Below, one piece after another: positions 18,053-26,963 of a DNA stretch of 64,000 nucleotides. The notes under the pieces were generated by a model. It was not told the DNA's origin and did not search any database. It worked only from the letters and a program-made list of their open reading frames with translations. A program made the position numbers and the translations under genes. Positions within the stretch are counted from its first letter, which is position 1; every line of letters starts with the position of its first letter. The stretch is taken from assembly GCF_023016285.1 (NCBI RefSeq), contig NZ_CP095413.1, positions 4,481,001 to 4,545,000 of the forward strand, in the 5' to 3' direction. Origin of the DNA: Muricauda sp. SCSIO 64092 (GTDB lineage: Bacteria > Bacteroidota > Bacteroidia > Flavobacteriales > Flavobacteriaceae).

Positions 18053-19567
18053 ATGAATACAAAAGTATTGATCAAGAAAAATCAGGGTAAATCGGTGAAC
18101 ACACCTGTAAAGGTTGCCGTAGCGATGGGCGACGGCATTGGACCGGAAATTATGAAGGCGACCTTACGCATCATGGAGGCGGCCGGTGCCAACATAGAAC
18201 CTGATTTTATTGAACTGGGGGAAAAAGTGTACCTCTCCGGAAATACCTCTGGAATTGATACCAACGCATGGGAGGCCATTAACAACAACAAACTTATTTT
18301 TAAGGCCCCCATTACTACCCCACAAGGTAAAGGCTACAAAAGTTTAAATGTTACCTTACGAAAATCCTTGGGACTTTTTGCCAATGTTAGGCCCGTGTCC
18401 GCTTTGCATCCTTATGTACCTACCAATTTTCCGGACATGGATGTGGTCATCATACGGGAAAATGAGGAGGACCTTTATGCTGGGATAGAACATAGGCAAA
18501 CCCAGGATGTGGTGCAATGTCTTAAACTCATTACCAGACCGGGTTGTGAGCGCATTGTAAGATATGCCTTTGAATATGCCAAAGCTTTCGATAGAAAGAA
18601 AGTGACCTGTATGGTCAAGGATAATATTATGAAATTGACCGATGGATTGTTCCATCAAGTGTTCAAGGAGATCTCACAGGAATATCCAGAGATTGAAAAC
18701 GAAACCCAAATTATTGATATAGGTTCTGCCCGTTTGGCGGCCAAACCGGAAAATTATGATGTTGTGGTTACGGCCAACCTTTATGGGGACATCATCTCCG
18801 ATATTGCAGCGGAAATAGGCGGATCTGTTGGTATGGCCGGTTCTGCCAATATAGGACGGAATGTAGCCATGTTCGAGGCCATCCACGGTTCTGCTCCGGA
18901 TATCGCAGGGCAGGGCATAGCAAATCCTTCCGGTTTGATCAATGCCGCCGTTGCCATGTTGGCCCATGTTGGACAGCCCGAAGTAGGGGACAAAATAAAA
19001 AATGCCTGGTTAACCACATTGGAACAAGGATTCCATACTGCGGATATCTATAGGGAAGGTGTGAGTGCCCAAAAGGTAAATACCCAAGGGTTTGCGGACA
19101 AGGTCATTGGGAATTTGGACCAACTTCCCGAAAAACTACCGATCAGTACCCTGGCCAATGGGAAAGGAATTGTTCACATTCCCGATTATGTACGCAAACA
19201 GCAGGAAAAGGAATTGGTGGGCGTGGACGTGTTCTTGGATTGGCAGGGCAAAGATCCCAACGAATTGGGAGATGCACTTTCAGGAATAGACGTGTATCGA
19301 CTAAAGCTTAAAATGATTACCAATCGAGGGGTAAAGGTCTACCCCAAAGGACTTAAGGAAACCTATTGCACCGATCACTGGCGTTGTCGATTTGTTGGTG
19401 TTGAAGCAAAAATCGATAGGGCTGAACCAGAGTATGCACCCATTGAATTTGAACAAGTGGTCGCTTTATTGTCCAAATTAAACTATCTGGGCTATGATGT
19501 GATCAAAACGGAGAATCTCTACAAATTTGATGGAAAACGCGGATTTTCCTTGGGGCAGGGAGAATAA
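18053..19567 (+). CDS. icd: NADP-dependent isocitrate dehydrogenase, long form with C-terminal extension
   Basis: The 504-residue enzyme oxidises isocitrate to 2-oxoglutarate in the TCA cycle. VAVAMGDGIGPEIM opens the fold. IIRENEEDLYAGIEH is the substrate-binding segment, the metal-binding region is NLYGDIISDIAAEIGGSVGM, and the cofactor loop is EAIHGSAPDIAGQGIANPSG. The extra 140 or so C-terminal residues (YCTDHWRCRFVG) resemble the Thermus/Rickettsia-type enzymes of about 480-500 residues. It is monocistronic, 124 bases after the DUF922 gene. CATATTTG at 18018 is a plausible but imperfect -7 box. Confidence 0.94.
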   Translation: MNTKVLIKKNQGKSVNTPVKVAVAMGDGIGPEIMKATLRIMEAAGANIEPDFIELGEKVYLSGNTSGIDTNAWEAINNNKLIFKAPITTPQGKGYKSLNVTLRKSLGLFANVRPVSALHPYVPTNFPDMDVVIIRENEEDLYAGIEHRQTQDVVQCLKLITRPGCERIVRYAFEYAKAFDRKKVTCMVKDNIMKLTDGLFHQVFKEISQEYPEIENETQIIDIGSARLAAKPENYDVVVTANLYGDIISDIAAEIGGSVGMAGSANIGRNVAMFEAIHGSAPDIAGQGIANPSGLINAAVAMLAHVGQPEVGDKIKNAWLTTLEQGFHTADIYREGVSAQKVNTQGFADKVIGNLDQLPEKLPISTLANGKGIVHIPDYVRKQQEKELVGVDVFLDWQGKDPNELGDALSGIDVYRLKLKMITNRGVKVYPKGLKETYCTDHWRCRFVGVEAKIDRAEPEYAPIEFEQVVALLSKLNYLGYDVIKTENLYKFDGKRGFSLGQGE

Positions 19568-19598
19568 TTGCTATAAAATAGAAGAACCCTCTTCAGCC

Positions 19599-19648
19599 AA
19601 TGCATCGGGAATAGATGGCCTTTACGGTTTTTCCCGATGCATTTTTAG
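19599..19648. terminator. Bidirectional terminator between icd and the GH20 gene
   Basis: AATGCATCGGGAA (19599-19611) pairs with TTCCCGATGCATT (19631-19643) and is followed by TTT on the plus strand. The two genes converge here, and the stem overlaps the end of the GH20 reading frame, so it can serve both. Confidence 0.85.
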
Positions 19649-21234
19649 TTTTCCCAATCCACTAATTCCGTTTTGTAAAAATTCACGTTATTGCGGTTCA
19701 GGTAAGGAACCTGTCCTTTCAATCGTGTTTTATATTCTTCCCAATTCCGCTGGTCGGCAGGAGTCCATCCCAACTCCGCATAGCCAATGGCCCTTGGAAA
19801 TGCCAAATATTCCAGTTCCGCACTATTACTGATGGTCTCTGACCAAAGAGGGGCCTCTATCCCCAAAATCTGCTCCTTGGGCACTCCTTCCACATAAGTT
19901 TCAGGATCCCAGTTATAGGCATCATCAACAGGAATGTACGCAGCCCAATGCAGGCCATGTTTGGAAAGGGTATCGTATTTCATGTCCAAGTAGATTTTTT
20001 TGGCGGGGGAAAGAATGATTTTATTTCCTTTTTCCACCATTTTCAGGGCACTTTCGGGTTCGTTCCAAAATTGACCAATAGTTGTCTGACTGATATTTGC
20101 CTGGGCAATTTCATTCCATCCAATGGCCTTCTTTCCATGTTTTTGTACGATTTTTTCCACCTTTTCCACAAAATGAATGTAATCCTTTTTAGGTGTCGCA
20201 TGGCTTTCGTCACCACCAATATGGAAATAGGGACTGGGAGAAATCGCCGTAATTTCGCGAACCACATCGTCCAGGAAGGCATATACCGTATCCTTGTATG
20301 CATCAAATGAGCTATATCCCACTTTCATATCCGTGCGTACCCTTGGGGTCTCCGCTTTCCCTTTGGCATGAAAAATAGGATAGCTCAGATTGGCGGCATT
20401 GGTATGGCCTGGCATATCTATTTCCGGAATGACCTGTATATGGCGTTCCGCGGCGTACGCTACCAGTTCCTTGAATTCCTCCTGGGTATAGAACCCGCCT
20501 GGGCCACCACCTACTTCACTTTGCGCACCAATCTCTGTTAGCTTGGGCCAGGACTTGATTTCAATTCGCCACCCTTGGTCGTCCGTCAAGTGCATATGGA
20601 AAGCGTTGTATTTATAATAAGCCAAGAGGTCAATATACTTCTTAACTTCTTCAACCGTGAAAAAATGCCGTGCCACATCCAACATGGCACCCCTATAGTC
20701 AAAGTTAGGGGCATCATCTATCTTTCCCGAAGGGATGAGCCACATAGGCTGTTCCGCCAAAGTATCGTTGCTTTGTTCCGGTATCAACTGCCGTAGGGTC
20801 TGGATACCCCTAAAGGCACCTGCCGCGGTGCGGGCATTTAGCAACACACTATCATTTTTGATATCCAATTGATAGGCTTCCGGGGCATCTGATTCCAAAG
20901 CCTCGGTTTGATTGATATATATGATGCGCTCTACCGCTTCCAAAGGACTTTCATTCACGGGGATGTCAAGGCTTAATTGCGCTTGGATTTTATTCGATAA
21001 AAACTGCCCAACCTTTTCAAATCCATTGGTAGCCTGTGCGGTGTAAATGGCGGTTTTGCTGTCCAATCCAAAGGCTGAATTGGTAGCGACCACCTTTAAG
21101 GGTTTGGGGATAAGTGCAGCTTGGGACAAATCTGTTTCTGGATATGCTATTTTCTTGGGCGCGTCGGAACAGCCGATAAAGAGAACAATGGAAAAAGAAG
21201 CGATAAGGCTTGAAAGGAAACTACGGGTATTCAT
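19645..21234 (-). CDS. Beta-N-acetylhexosaminidase, GH20, lipoprotein
   Basis: The 529-residue protein starts with a lipoprotein signal (FIGCSD). A GH20b alpha/beta domain (about 40-165) precedes the catalytic barrel. HMHLTDDQGWRIEI is the family signature, and HIGGDESH carries the Asp-Glu catalytic pair used in substrate-assisted catalysis through the N-acetyl group. The C-terminal part, ELGWTPADQRNWEEY, closes the active site. It should release terminal GlcNAc or GalNAc from chitin fragments, glycans or peptidoglycan outside the cytoplasm. It appears monocistronic. Confidence 0.95.
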   Translation of the reverse strand: MNTRSFLSSLIASFSIVLFIGCSDAPKKIAYPETDLSQAALIPKPLKVVATNSAFGLDSKTAIYTAQATNGFEKVGQFLSNKIQAQLSLDIPVNESPLEAVERIIYINQTEALESDAPEAYQLDIKNDSVLLNARTAAGAFRGIQTLRQLIPEQSNDTLAEQPMWLIPSGKIDDAPNFDYRGAMLDVARHFFTVEEVKKYIDLLAYYKYNAFHMHLTDDQGWRIEIKSWPKLTEIGAQSEVGGGPGGFYTQEEFKELVAYAAERHIQVIPEIDMPGHTNAANLSYPIFHAKGKAETPRVRTDMKVGYSSFDAYKDTVYAFLDDVVREITAISPSPYFHIGGDESHATPKKDYIHFVEKVEKIVQKHGKKAIGWNEIAQANISQTTIGQFWNEPESALKMVEKGNKIILSPAKKIYLDMKYDTLSKHGLHWAAYIPVDDAYNWDPETYVEGVPKEQILGIEAPLWSETISNSAELEYLAFPRAIGYAELGWTPADQRNWEEYKTRLKGQVPYLNRNNVNFYKTELVDWEN

Positions 21235-21339
21235 TAGTATAACTTTTTGGGAAAGGGGTGTCTATAGCTACAAAGTTAATTTGAAAATAGGTAGGGGAAC
21301 GATACCATATTTTCAAATTCCGATAGTATCGCAAAGCAT

Positions 21340-21987
21340 TCAGTCCACAAATTCTTTAAGGGCGTTATACCATATTTCATATCCCTTTCCATTCATGTGC
21401 AATCCATCTTCCACAAAAATGTCGGTCTTTACCTTTCTTCCATTGAGCATGGGACTCCATACATCCACAAAGGCCACTTGTTGGGTATTCATGGCGAATT
21501 TGGCCAACTTTCTGTTCAATCGTCTATACCTCCCACGTAGCTTCCAACGTGAAATACTAGGTTTTGCCGATATTAGGACTACTTCCCGTTCCCCATCACT
21601 CTTTAGTATGTGTTCCACGATGTTTTGGGTGGTCTGCAAAATTTTTCGCGGACTTTTTTTAGAAAAAATATCATTGTCACCCTCGTAAACAAAGACTTTT
21701 TTAGGTTCGTAGCGCAATACCAAATCGTTGAGATGATAAAGCAAATCCGATGCCTGGGACCCTCCAAAACCGGCATTTAACACTTGATTTTCTGGAAATC
21801 GTTCCTGTAGGTCCTTCCAAAACCGGATACTGGAACTACCCGTAAAAACGATGGTTTCCCTGGACGAATCCCATAGGGAATCATTCCGTTTTACAATTTC
21901 CACCACCTCTTTCCCAAAGGGAACGGAATCTTGCGCAAAAAAGAAGGAAGTGATCAAAAGAAAGCCTGTACACAGGCAATATTTCAT
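21340..21987 (-). CDS. Secreted SGNH/GDSL-type hydrolase
   Basis: From the ATG at 21987 the product is 215 residues with a signal peptide (MKYCLCTGFLLITSFFFAQ); an upstream TTG start would mask the signal. SGNH blocks are visible: GSSSIRFW (nucleophile Ser), NAGFGGSQ (Gly), EGDNDIF (Asn) and DGLHMNGKGYEIW (Asp and His). The family removes acyl or acetyl groups from carbohydrates or lipids; the substrate is not readable. It lies in a run of minus-strand hydrolase genes. Confidence 0.9.
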   Translation of the reverse strand: MKYCLCTGFLLITSFFFAQDSVPFGKEVVEIVKRNDSLWDSSRETIVFTGSSSIRFWKDLQERFPENQVLNAGFGGSQASDLLYHLNDLVLRYEPKKVFVYEGDNDIFSKKSPRKILQTTQNIVEHILKSDGEREVVLISAKPSISRWKLRGRYRRLNRKLAKFAMNTQQVAFVDVWSPMLNGRKVKTDIFVEDGLHMNGKGYEIWYNALKEFVD

Positions 21988-22031
21988 TGAAGCTTCAAGT
22001 ACTATTTTACAAAGCATTGTATTTCTGTGTT

Positions 22032-22505
22032 TTAAACATTACAAAGTGTGCTGGAATAGGGGAGGTACAGCGGGTGTTTTGGTGAACCGTCCTTATTATT
22101 TCCAAAACACTTTGCACTTGGAAAGCGTTTTTTAAAATAAATGTCCCGTCCCATTTTCTTTACCAATTTGTGTTTTCCCCATGCAAAAACCACCTCGGAA
22201 CAATGCGGTTCCACCTTTTTGAACCAATTTAGGTTCTCCTTCCAATCACCACTTGGGTCCAGTTCTTTTGGATCGGTTGCAATACGGGTAAAACAATTCA
22301 ACAAAAAGTAGCCTCCAAACCCCAATCTTTGGGCATGGGCAATAATTCTTTTGGTAGTGGCATCGTTACATTTTCCTCCGGCAGTGGAGGGGTTTAGACC
22401 AATAAAGAGTACATGGGGCTTTATGCAGTCCCATCTTCTCCAAAGTACATAACGTTCCCTATTACAAGGACTAAAAACTGCTCCGGATGCACTTGAAAAC
22501 TCCAA
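22032..22505 (-). CDS. DUF1643 family protein
   Basis: The 157-residue protein has the DUF1643 pattern: FIGLNPSTAGGKCNDATTKR near 34-53, LNCFTRIATDPKEL near 69-82 and FAWGKH near 107. The fold of this family is related to uracil-DNA glycosylase-like proteins and its role is unknown. The gene starts one base after the stop of the upstream esterase gene, so the two are co-transcribed. Confidence 0.85.
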   Translation of the reverse strand: MEFSSASGAVFSPCNRERYVLWRRWDCIKPHVLFIGLNPSTAGGKCNDATTKRIIAHAQRLGFGGYFLLNCFTRIATDPKELDPSGDWKENLNWFKKVEPHCSEVVFAWGKHKLVKKMGRDIYFKKRFPSAKCFGNNKDGSPKHPLYLPYSSTLCNV

Positions 22506-22506
22506 A

Positions 22507-23379
22507 TTATTGGACTGGTTTTGGAATTAGTTCCTCGCTAATGGCCCAGTCATAAAATCGTTCTATCCAGGTGTCCGAGGGTAACCCCTGCGGGTACATC
22601 CCGAATCCATGACCTCCTTTGGAATACATCATCAAGGAGACATTTTTATTGGCATCCAACATGGAAGAATACAATGCTACGGAACCTTTGGCGAGACCTA
22701 GGGGATCATTGGAGGCACAAACGATGAACATGGGCGGTGCATTGGTTTTTGGCTTTTGGATAGCTTGGGCATCCGTCCAGGCATATACAGGAACCAAAAA
22801 GTCCGGTCTGTTTTCTTCGGTATAGTCATATCCCACACCCATGGTGACCGCACCTCCGGCAGAAAAACCCAAAAAGCCTATTTTATTTGGATTTATCCCA
22901 TAGGTCGAAGCATTTTCCCTAATATGGGCAATAGCGTTCAATCCATCGGTTACGGCAAAAGGGAGGACTTCCCCAGCTTTTTGTAAAACGGTGGCTGGAG
23001 GAGTGGACATTATCTCCGCAGTGCCATCGTCCCCTGTAGGGACCAATCGATATTTAAGAACAAAGGTCGTAACCCCCTTTTTGGCCAACCATTCGGCCAC
23101 TGCCGTACCCTCGTTTTCAATACTCAGGGCATACAAACCACCTCCCGGGGCTACCACTACGGCAGTCCCTGAATTGTTTTCCGGTTTTGGTCGGAATACT
23201 TGCATGCTTGGTTGGGAGACATTGGTTACTACCTGGGTCTTCCAAATTTCAGAGAAAAACGTTTTCTCCGGTCCCACCCACTCCAAATTTCCATCATCCG
23301 TTTTGGGTAACGCAATGATTTCCTGGGCATAAAAAGTTAAACTGTATATGAGGCACAGTACGGTAAAACCAATTTTCAT
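22507..23379 (-). CDS. Secreted alpha/beta hydrolase (acetyl-esterase-like)
   Basis: The 290-residue product has a signal peptide (cleavage after FYAQ, about residue 19). The oxyanion region is VVVAPGGGLY, the nucleophile elbow GFSAGG (Ser173), and the catalytic His lies in KGGHGFGM near 257. These match secreted sugar-ester hydrolases of the BD-FAE/acetyl-xylan-esterase-like group common in Bacteroidota. The substrate is uncertain. It sits upstream of DUF1643 with a 1-base gap. Confidence 0.9.
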   Translation of the reverse strand: MKIGFTVLCLIYSLTFYAQEIIALPKTDDGNLEWVGPEKTFFSEIWKTQVVTNVSQPSMQVFRPKPENNSGTAVVVAPGGGLYALSIENEGTAVAEWLAKKGVTTFVLKYRLVPTGDDGTAEIMSTPPATVLQKAGEVLPFAVTDGLNAIAHIRENASTYGINPNKIGFLGFSAGGAVTMGVGYDYTEENRPDFLVPVYAWTDAQAIQKPKTNAPPMFIVCASNDPLGLAKGSVALYSSMLDANKNVSLMMYSKGGHGFGMYPQGLPSDTWIERFYDWAISEELIPKPVQ

Positions 23380-23585
23380 AATGGTGCTCGTTTGGTTTAA
23401 AGATAAGGATTAAGCCGTAGTCAGGTGGTTCCTTACCCGTAATTCGGATGTGCTAAGCCAATCAGGTCAATCAATACTTAAAAGCATGGCTATCGGTCTA
23501 GGTTAATAACTTCGGATTTCTTTTCCCAGGGTATTGAATACAATACTATCGATACTTAGTAGCTTTGGGACCTTAATGCTCAGCA

Positions 23586-24365
23586 ATGAAAACACGGGAG
23601 GAACAACTAAAGGCTTTTGACCGATTATTGACCATAATGGAGGAACTCAGGGAACAGTGCCCATGGGACAGAAAGCAAACCTTACAATCACTGCGACACT
23701 TGACCATTGAAGAAACCTATGAACTTGGCGATGCCATTTTGGACAATGATCTGGAGGAGGTAAAGAAGGAATTGGGGGATTTACTGCTGCACATCGTTTT
23801 CTATGCCAAAATAGGTTCGGAAACGCAGGATTTTGATATTGCGGATGTCGCCAATGGAATTTGTGATAAGTTGATCAATCGGCATCCACATATATATGGC
23901 GATGTTTCCGTGAGTGATGAAACGGAAGTAAAACGCAATTGGGAGGATATCAAACTCAAAGAAGGTAAAAAAAGTGTACTCCAAGGCGTACCGAACAGTT
24001 TGCCCGCTTTGGTAAAAGCGAACCGCATTCAGGAAAAGGTAGCTGGAGTAGGTTTTGATTGGGAACAACCGGAACAGGTTTTTGAAAAGTTACAGGAGGA
24101 ATTGGGGGAGCTTCAGGAAGAACTAAAAGTTGCAGATAAGGACAAGATTGAACATGAGTTTGGGGATGTGTTGTTTTCCATGGTCAATTACGCCCGATTT
24201 CTGGGGGTAAATCCTGAAAATGCCCTGGAACGTACCAATAAAAAATTCATACATCGCTTTCAGTATTTGGAAGAAAAAGCAAAAGGACTGGGCAAGACCT
24301 TAAAGGACATGACCTTAACCGAAATGGATGTCTTTTGGGAAGAAGCGAAAAAGGTGGAGAGTTGA
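23586..24365 (+). CDS. mazG: Nucleoside triphosphate pyrophosphohydrolase MazG
   Basis: The 259-residue enzyme has the full two-domain MazG length (263 in E. coli). CPWDRKQTLQSLRHLTIEET near residues 20-39 and EVKKELGDLLLHIVF are the metal-binding EExxE/ExxD helices of the first domain. EHEFGDVLFSMVNYARF near 190-206 repeats the pattern in the second. MazG hydrolyses NTPs to NMPs, cleans nucleotide pools and moderates the stringent response. The stop is immediately followed by the heptamer array. Confidence 0.96.
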   Translation: MKTREEQLKAFDRLLTIMEELREQCPWDRKQTLQSLRHLTIEETYELGDAILDNDLEEVKKELGDLLLHIVFYAKIGSETQDFDIADVANGICDKLINRHPHIYGDVSVSDETEVKRNWEDIKLKEGKKSVLQGVPNSLPALVKANRIQEKVAGVGFDWEQPEQVFEKLQEELGELQEELKVADKDKIEHEFGDVLFSMVNYARFLGVNPENALERTNKKFIHRFQYLEEKAKGLGKTLKDMTLTEMDVFWEEAKKVES

Positions 24366-24440
24366 GGGTTAAAAGTTAAGAGTTAAGAGTTAAGAGTTAA
24401 GAGTTATGAGTTAAAAGTTATGAGTTATGAGTTAAAAGTT
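24364..24440 (+). repeat. Heptanucleotide tandem array A (GAGTTAA type), 11 units
   Basis: Eleven contiguous 7-base units run from the mazG stop codon: one gagggtt, then aaaagtt, aagagtt (x4) and a mix of atgagtt and aaaagtt. All units end in GTT. The array touches the end of mazG and is separated from array B by nine bases. Confidence 0.95.
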
Positions 24441-24449
24441 TCCTACTTT

Positions 24450-24708
24450 CCATTAACCATTAACCATTAACCATTAACCATTAACCATTAACCATCAACC
24501 ATCAACCATCAACCATCAACCATCAACCATCAACCATCAACCATCAACCATCAACCATCAACCATCAACCATCAACCATCAACCATCAACCATCAACCAT
24601 CAACCATCAACCATCAACCATCAACCATCAACCATCAACCATCAACCATCAACCATTAACCATTAACCATTAACCATTAACCATCAACCATCAACCATTA
24701 ACCATCAG
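24450..24708 (+). repeat. Heptanucleotide tandem array B (CCATYAA), 37 units
   Basis: Thirty-seven 7-base units with one variable base: 6 of CCATTAA, 23 of CCATCAA, 4 of CCATTAA, 2 of CCATCAA, 1 of CCATTAA and a last CCATCAg. Blocks of identical units indicate recent expansion by slippage. The complement unit TTAATGG/TTGATGG shares GTTRA with array A, so the two arrays look like relatives in opposite orientation. It ends 5 bases before the MATE start codon. Confidence 0.97.
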
Positions 24709-24713
24709 AAAAC

Positions 24714-26102
24714 TTGCCTTTACGTCGATACATCAAAGAGTTTCCGTACAATCTAAAACTTGCTACACCCGTTGTACTCGGTATGTTGGGACATACCTTG
24801 GTTGCCTTTGCGGATAATATTATGGTGGGACAGTTGGGAACTGCGGAGTTGGCGGCTGTTTCCCTGGGAAATAGTCTGGTATTAATGTTCATGTACGTAG
24901 GGATTGGATTTTCTACCGCAATTACTCCTCTGGTGGCGGAGGCGGATGGTGCAAATGACCCTATGGAGGCCAAAAAGGCATTGAAACATGGTTTGCTTCT
25001 TTGTAGCGTATTGGGCGTGGCATTGTTCTTTTTGATTTTACTTTGCAAGCCCTTCCTTTATTTGGCAAAGCAACCGCAGGAAGTAGTGGAACTTGCCATT
25101 CCATATCTCAATTTGGTGGCCATCTCCATAATCCCGATGTTGATTTTTCAGGCATTTCGACAATTTTCAGAGGGGATGTCCCAGACCAGATTCCCCATGT
25201 ACGCGACCATTGTGGCCAATGTGTTGAACATCGTTATCAATTACCTGTTGATTTTTGGTTCTTTTGGCTTTCCTAAAATGGGGATATTGGGTGCTGCCAT
25301 TGGAACACTGGTCTCACGTTGCGTAATGTTGGTTTACCTTTATTTTTTGTTGTACCATAAAGAAAGGTTCAGGAGCTTCATCACCAATTTCAATTTTAAG
25401 CGTATGGAAAAAAAGATGATGAAGAAGTTGGTAAACCTTGGTTTTCCATCGTCCATGCAGGTATTTTTTGAAGTGGCCATTTTTACCGCCGCGGTTTGGT
25501 TAAGTGGGGTCTTGGGTAAGAACACGCAAGCGGCCAATCAGATTGCTTTAAACCTTAGCAGTATGACCTATATGGTGGGAGTGGGACTGAGTGTTGCGGC
25601 CATGGTGCGCGTTGGAAACCAAAAAGGGCTTAATAATTTTAAAGAACTCCGTCGGATAGGGAAATCGGTATTCTTTTTAACCTTGGTCATTGAACTCGTT
25701 TTTGCATTATTTTTCTTATTGGGTAAGGATTGGTTGCCCACTTTGTACTTGGACGTAAAAGATGTGGCCAACCGCGCAGATAATATGGAAGTGCTCTCAC
25801 TGGCTCCACAGTTGTTGTTGGTTGCCGCTTTTTTCCAAATTTCCGATGGTATCCAAGTTGTTGTTCTTGGGGCGTTACGGGGAATACAGGATGTTAAGAT
25901 CCCTACCTTGATTACCTTTATTGCCTACTGGTTGATCGGTTTTCCCATATCCTACTATTTGGGATTGCACACTGAACTTAAAAGTATAGGTATCTGGATT
26001 GGATTATTGTCCGGTCTTACAGCTTCTGGAGTTATGTTGTATCTTCGATTTAATTTACTGACCAAAAAATTGATTCTTAGGCAAGCAGGGATAAAAACAT
26101 AG
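24714..26102 (+). CDS. MATE family multidrug/sodium antiporter
   Basis: The 462-residue protein has about twelve membrane helices and MATE landmarks: VVLGMLGHTLVAFADNIMVG in the first helix, GTAELAAVSLGNS, and a repeated half starting near 240 (QVFFEVAIFTAAVWL). It exports cationic drugs or metabolites using Na+ or H+. The only start that keeps helix 1 is the TTG at 24714, because an in-frame TAA lies at 24699 within the array. Its leader and probably its promoter therefore lie in or beyond the heptamer repeats. Confidence 0.93.
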   Translation: MPLRRYIKEFPYNLKLATPVVLGMLGHTLVAFADNIMVGQLGTAELAAVSLGNSLVLMFMYVGIGFSTAITPLVAEADGANDPMEAKKALKHGLLLCSVLGVALFFLILLCKPFLYLAKQPQEVVELAIPYLNLVAISIIPMLIFQAFRQFSEGMSQTRFPMYATIVANVLNIVINYLLIFGSFGFPKMGILGAAIGTLVSRCVMLVYLYFLLYHKERFRSFITNFNFKRMEKKMMKKLVNLGFPSSMQVFFEVAIFTAAVWLSGVLGKNTQAANQIALNLSSMTYMVGVGLSVAAMVRVGNQKGLNNFKELRRIGKSVFFLTLVIELVFALFFLLGKDWLPTLYLDVKDVANRADNMEVLSLAPQLLLVAAFFQISDGIQVVVLGALRGIQDVKIPTLITFIAYWLIGFPISYYLGLHTELKSIGIWIGLLSGLTASGVMLYLRFNLLTKKLILRQAGIKT

Positions 26103-26162
26103 CATTGGTTTTTAAATTTGTTGCTTGCACTGAAGGAGTTCAATACTTGAATTTTAAAAACT

Positions 26163-26390
26163 ATGGAACTACCCAAGTTTCTTTTGGGCGATAACACGGA
26201 TTACCCCAATGCCATTTTTATAGTACATACCGAATATCCGCGCTTTATTATTAATTTGGAAAATGATGAGGTGGAATGGTTGGAAGAATTTTCCAAGGAA
26301 GATGAGGAGGAATTGACGTCCGAAGCGGAAGGTCTGATCGAAGCTGCTACCGCCTTTTATGACCGTGAAGTTTCCCGATACGAAAACTAG
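26163..26390 (+). CDS. Small acidic hypothetical protein
   Basis: The 75-residue protein has no signal peptide. It has a hydrophobic strand region (AIFIVHTEYPRFIINLEND) and a strongly acidic middle (EFSKEDEEELTSEAEGLIEA). I recognise it only as the kind of short conserved protein seen before membrane phosphatase genes in Flavobacteriaceae; no function is assigned. It is in the same frame as the PAP2 gene and is separated from it by the stop and two codons, so the two are surely co-transcribed. Confidence 0.75.
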   Translation: MELPKFLLGDNTDYPNAIFIVHTEYPRFIINLENDEVEWLEEFSKEDEEELTSEAEGLIEAATAFYDREVSRYEN

Positions 26391-26396
26391 ATTGTT

Positions 26397-26963
26397 TTGG
26401 AAGAAATTATCCAATTGGACAAAAATCTTTTCCTGTTCTTAAACGGCTTGGGAAGCCCGACCTGGGACGGGTTCTGGATGTTCATTACCAATAAATGGGG
26501 CTCCATTCCACTCTATGTGCTATTACTGATACTGTCCTTTTATTTTTTTGGTTGGAGGAAAACCTTACTTATTTTGGTCGTTGTGACACTATTGATCACT
26601 ACCACCGACCAACTGGCCAATTTCTTTAAGTATGGAATAGGCCGTTTGCGACCTTGCCATGATGAACAGGTTTTTGAGTTGATGCGGTTGGTAAAACGTT
26701 CCTGTGGCGGAAAATACGGTTATTTCTCGGCGCATGCCGCCAATTCCATGGCAGTAGCTTCCTTTTTTTCCTTTATGCTCGGTTCAAAGTTAAGGTGGAT
26801 GCCCTCGGTCCTTATTGTTTGGGGGTTGTTGGTGGGGTACAGTCGTATTTACATTGGGGTCCACTTTCCGGGAGATGTCCTTACGGGTATTCTAATAGGT
26901 GTGTTTTTTGGCTGGATCTATGCCAAGTTGTATATCTTTGCGCAGCATAAAATTGGGGCATGA
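26397..26963 (+). CDS. PAP2 family membrane phosphatase (undecaprenyl-diphosphate/lipid phosphatase like)
   Basis: The 188-residue membrane protein has about five helices and the three PAP2 phosphatase motifs: KYGIGRLRP (near 75-83), FSAHAAN (near 107-113, where SAHA is a variant of the usual PSGH) and SRIYIGVHFPGD (near 148-159). It should dephosphorylate a lipid phosphate, possibly undecaprenyl diphosphate or lipid A. The start is a TTG at 26397. The stop overlaps the next gene by ATGA, linking it to the ArnT-like transferase. Confidence 0.92.
   Translation: MEEIIQLDKNLFLFLNGLGSPTWDGFWMFITNKWGSIPLYVLLLILSFYFFGWRKTLLILVVVTLLITTTDQLANFFKYGIGRLRPCHDEQVFELMRLVKRSCGGKYGYFSAHAANSMAVASFFSFMLGSKLRWMPSVLIVWGLLVGYSRIYIGVHFPGDVLTGILIGVFFGWIYAKLYIFAQHKIGA

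Noticed and set aside
21047..21688. 213-residue plus-strand frame across the GH20 and SGNH hydrolase genes
   Set aside because: It is antisense to the 5' end of a GH20 gene and the 3' end of an SGNH gene, both with intact motifs; no recognisable fold.
24364..24708. CRISPR-like repeat array
   Set aside because: The units are 7 bases long and contiguous, with no spacers, and no cas genes are in the window.
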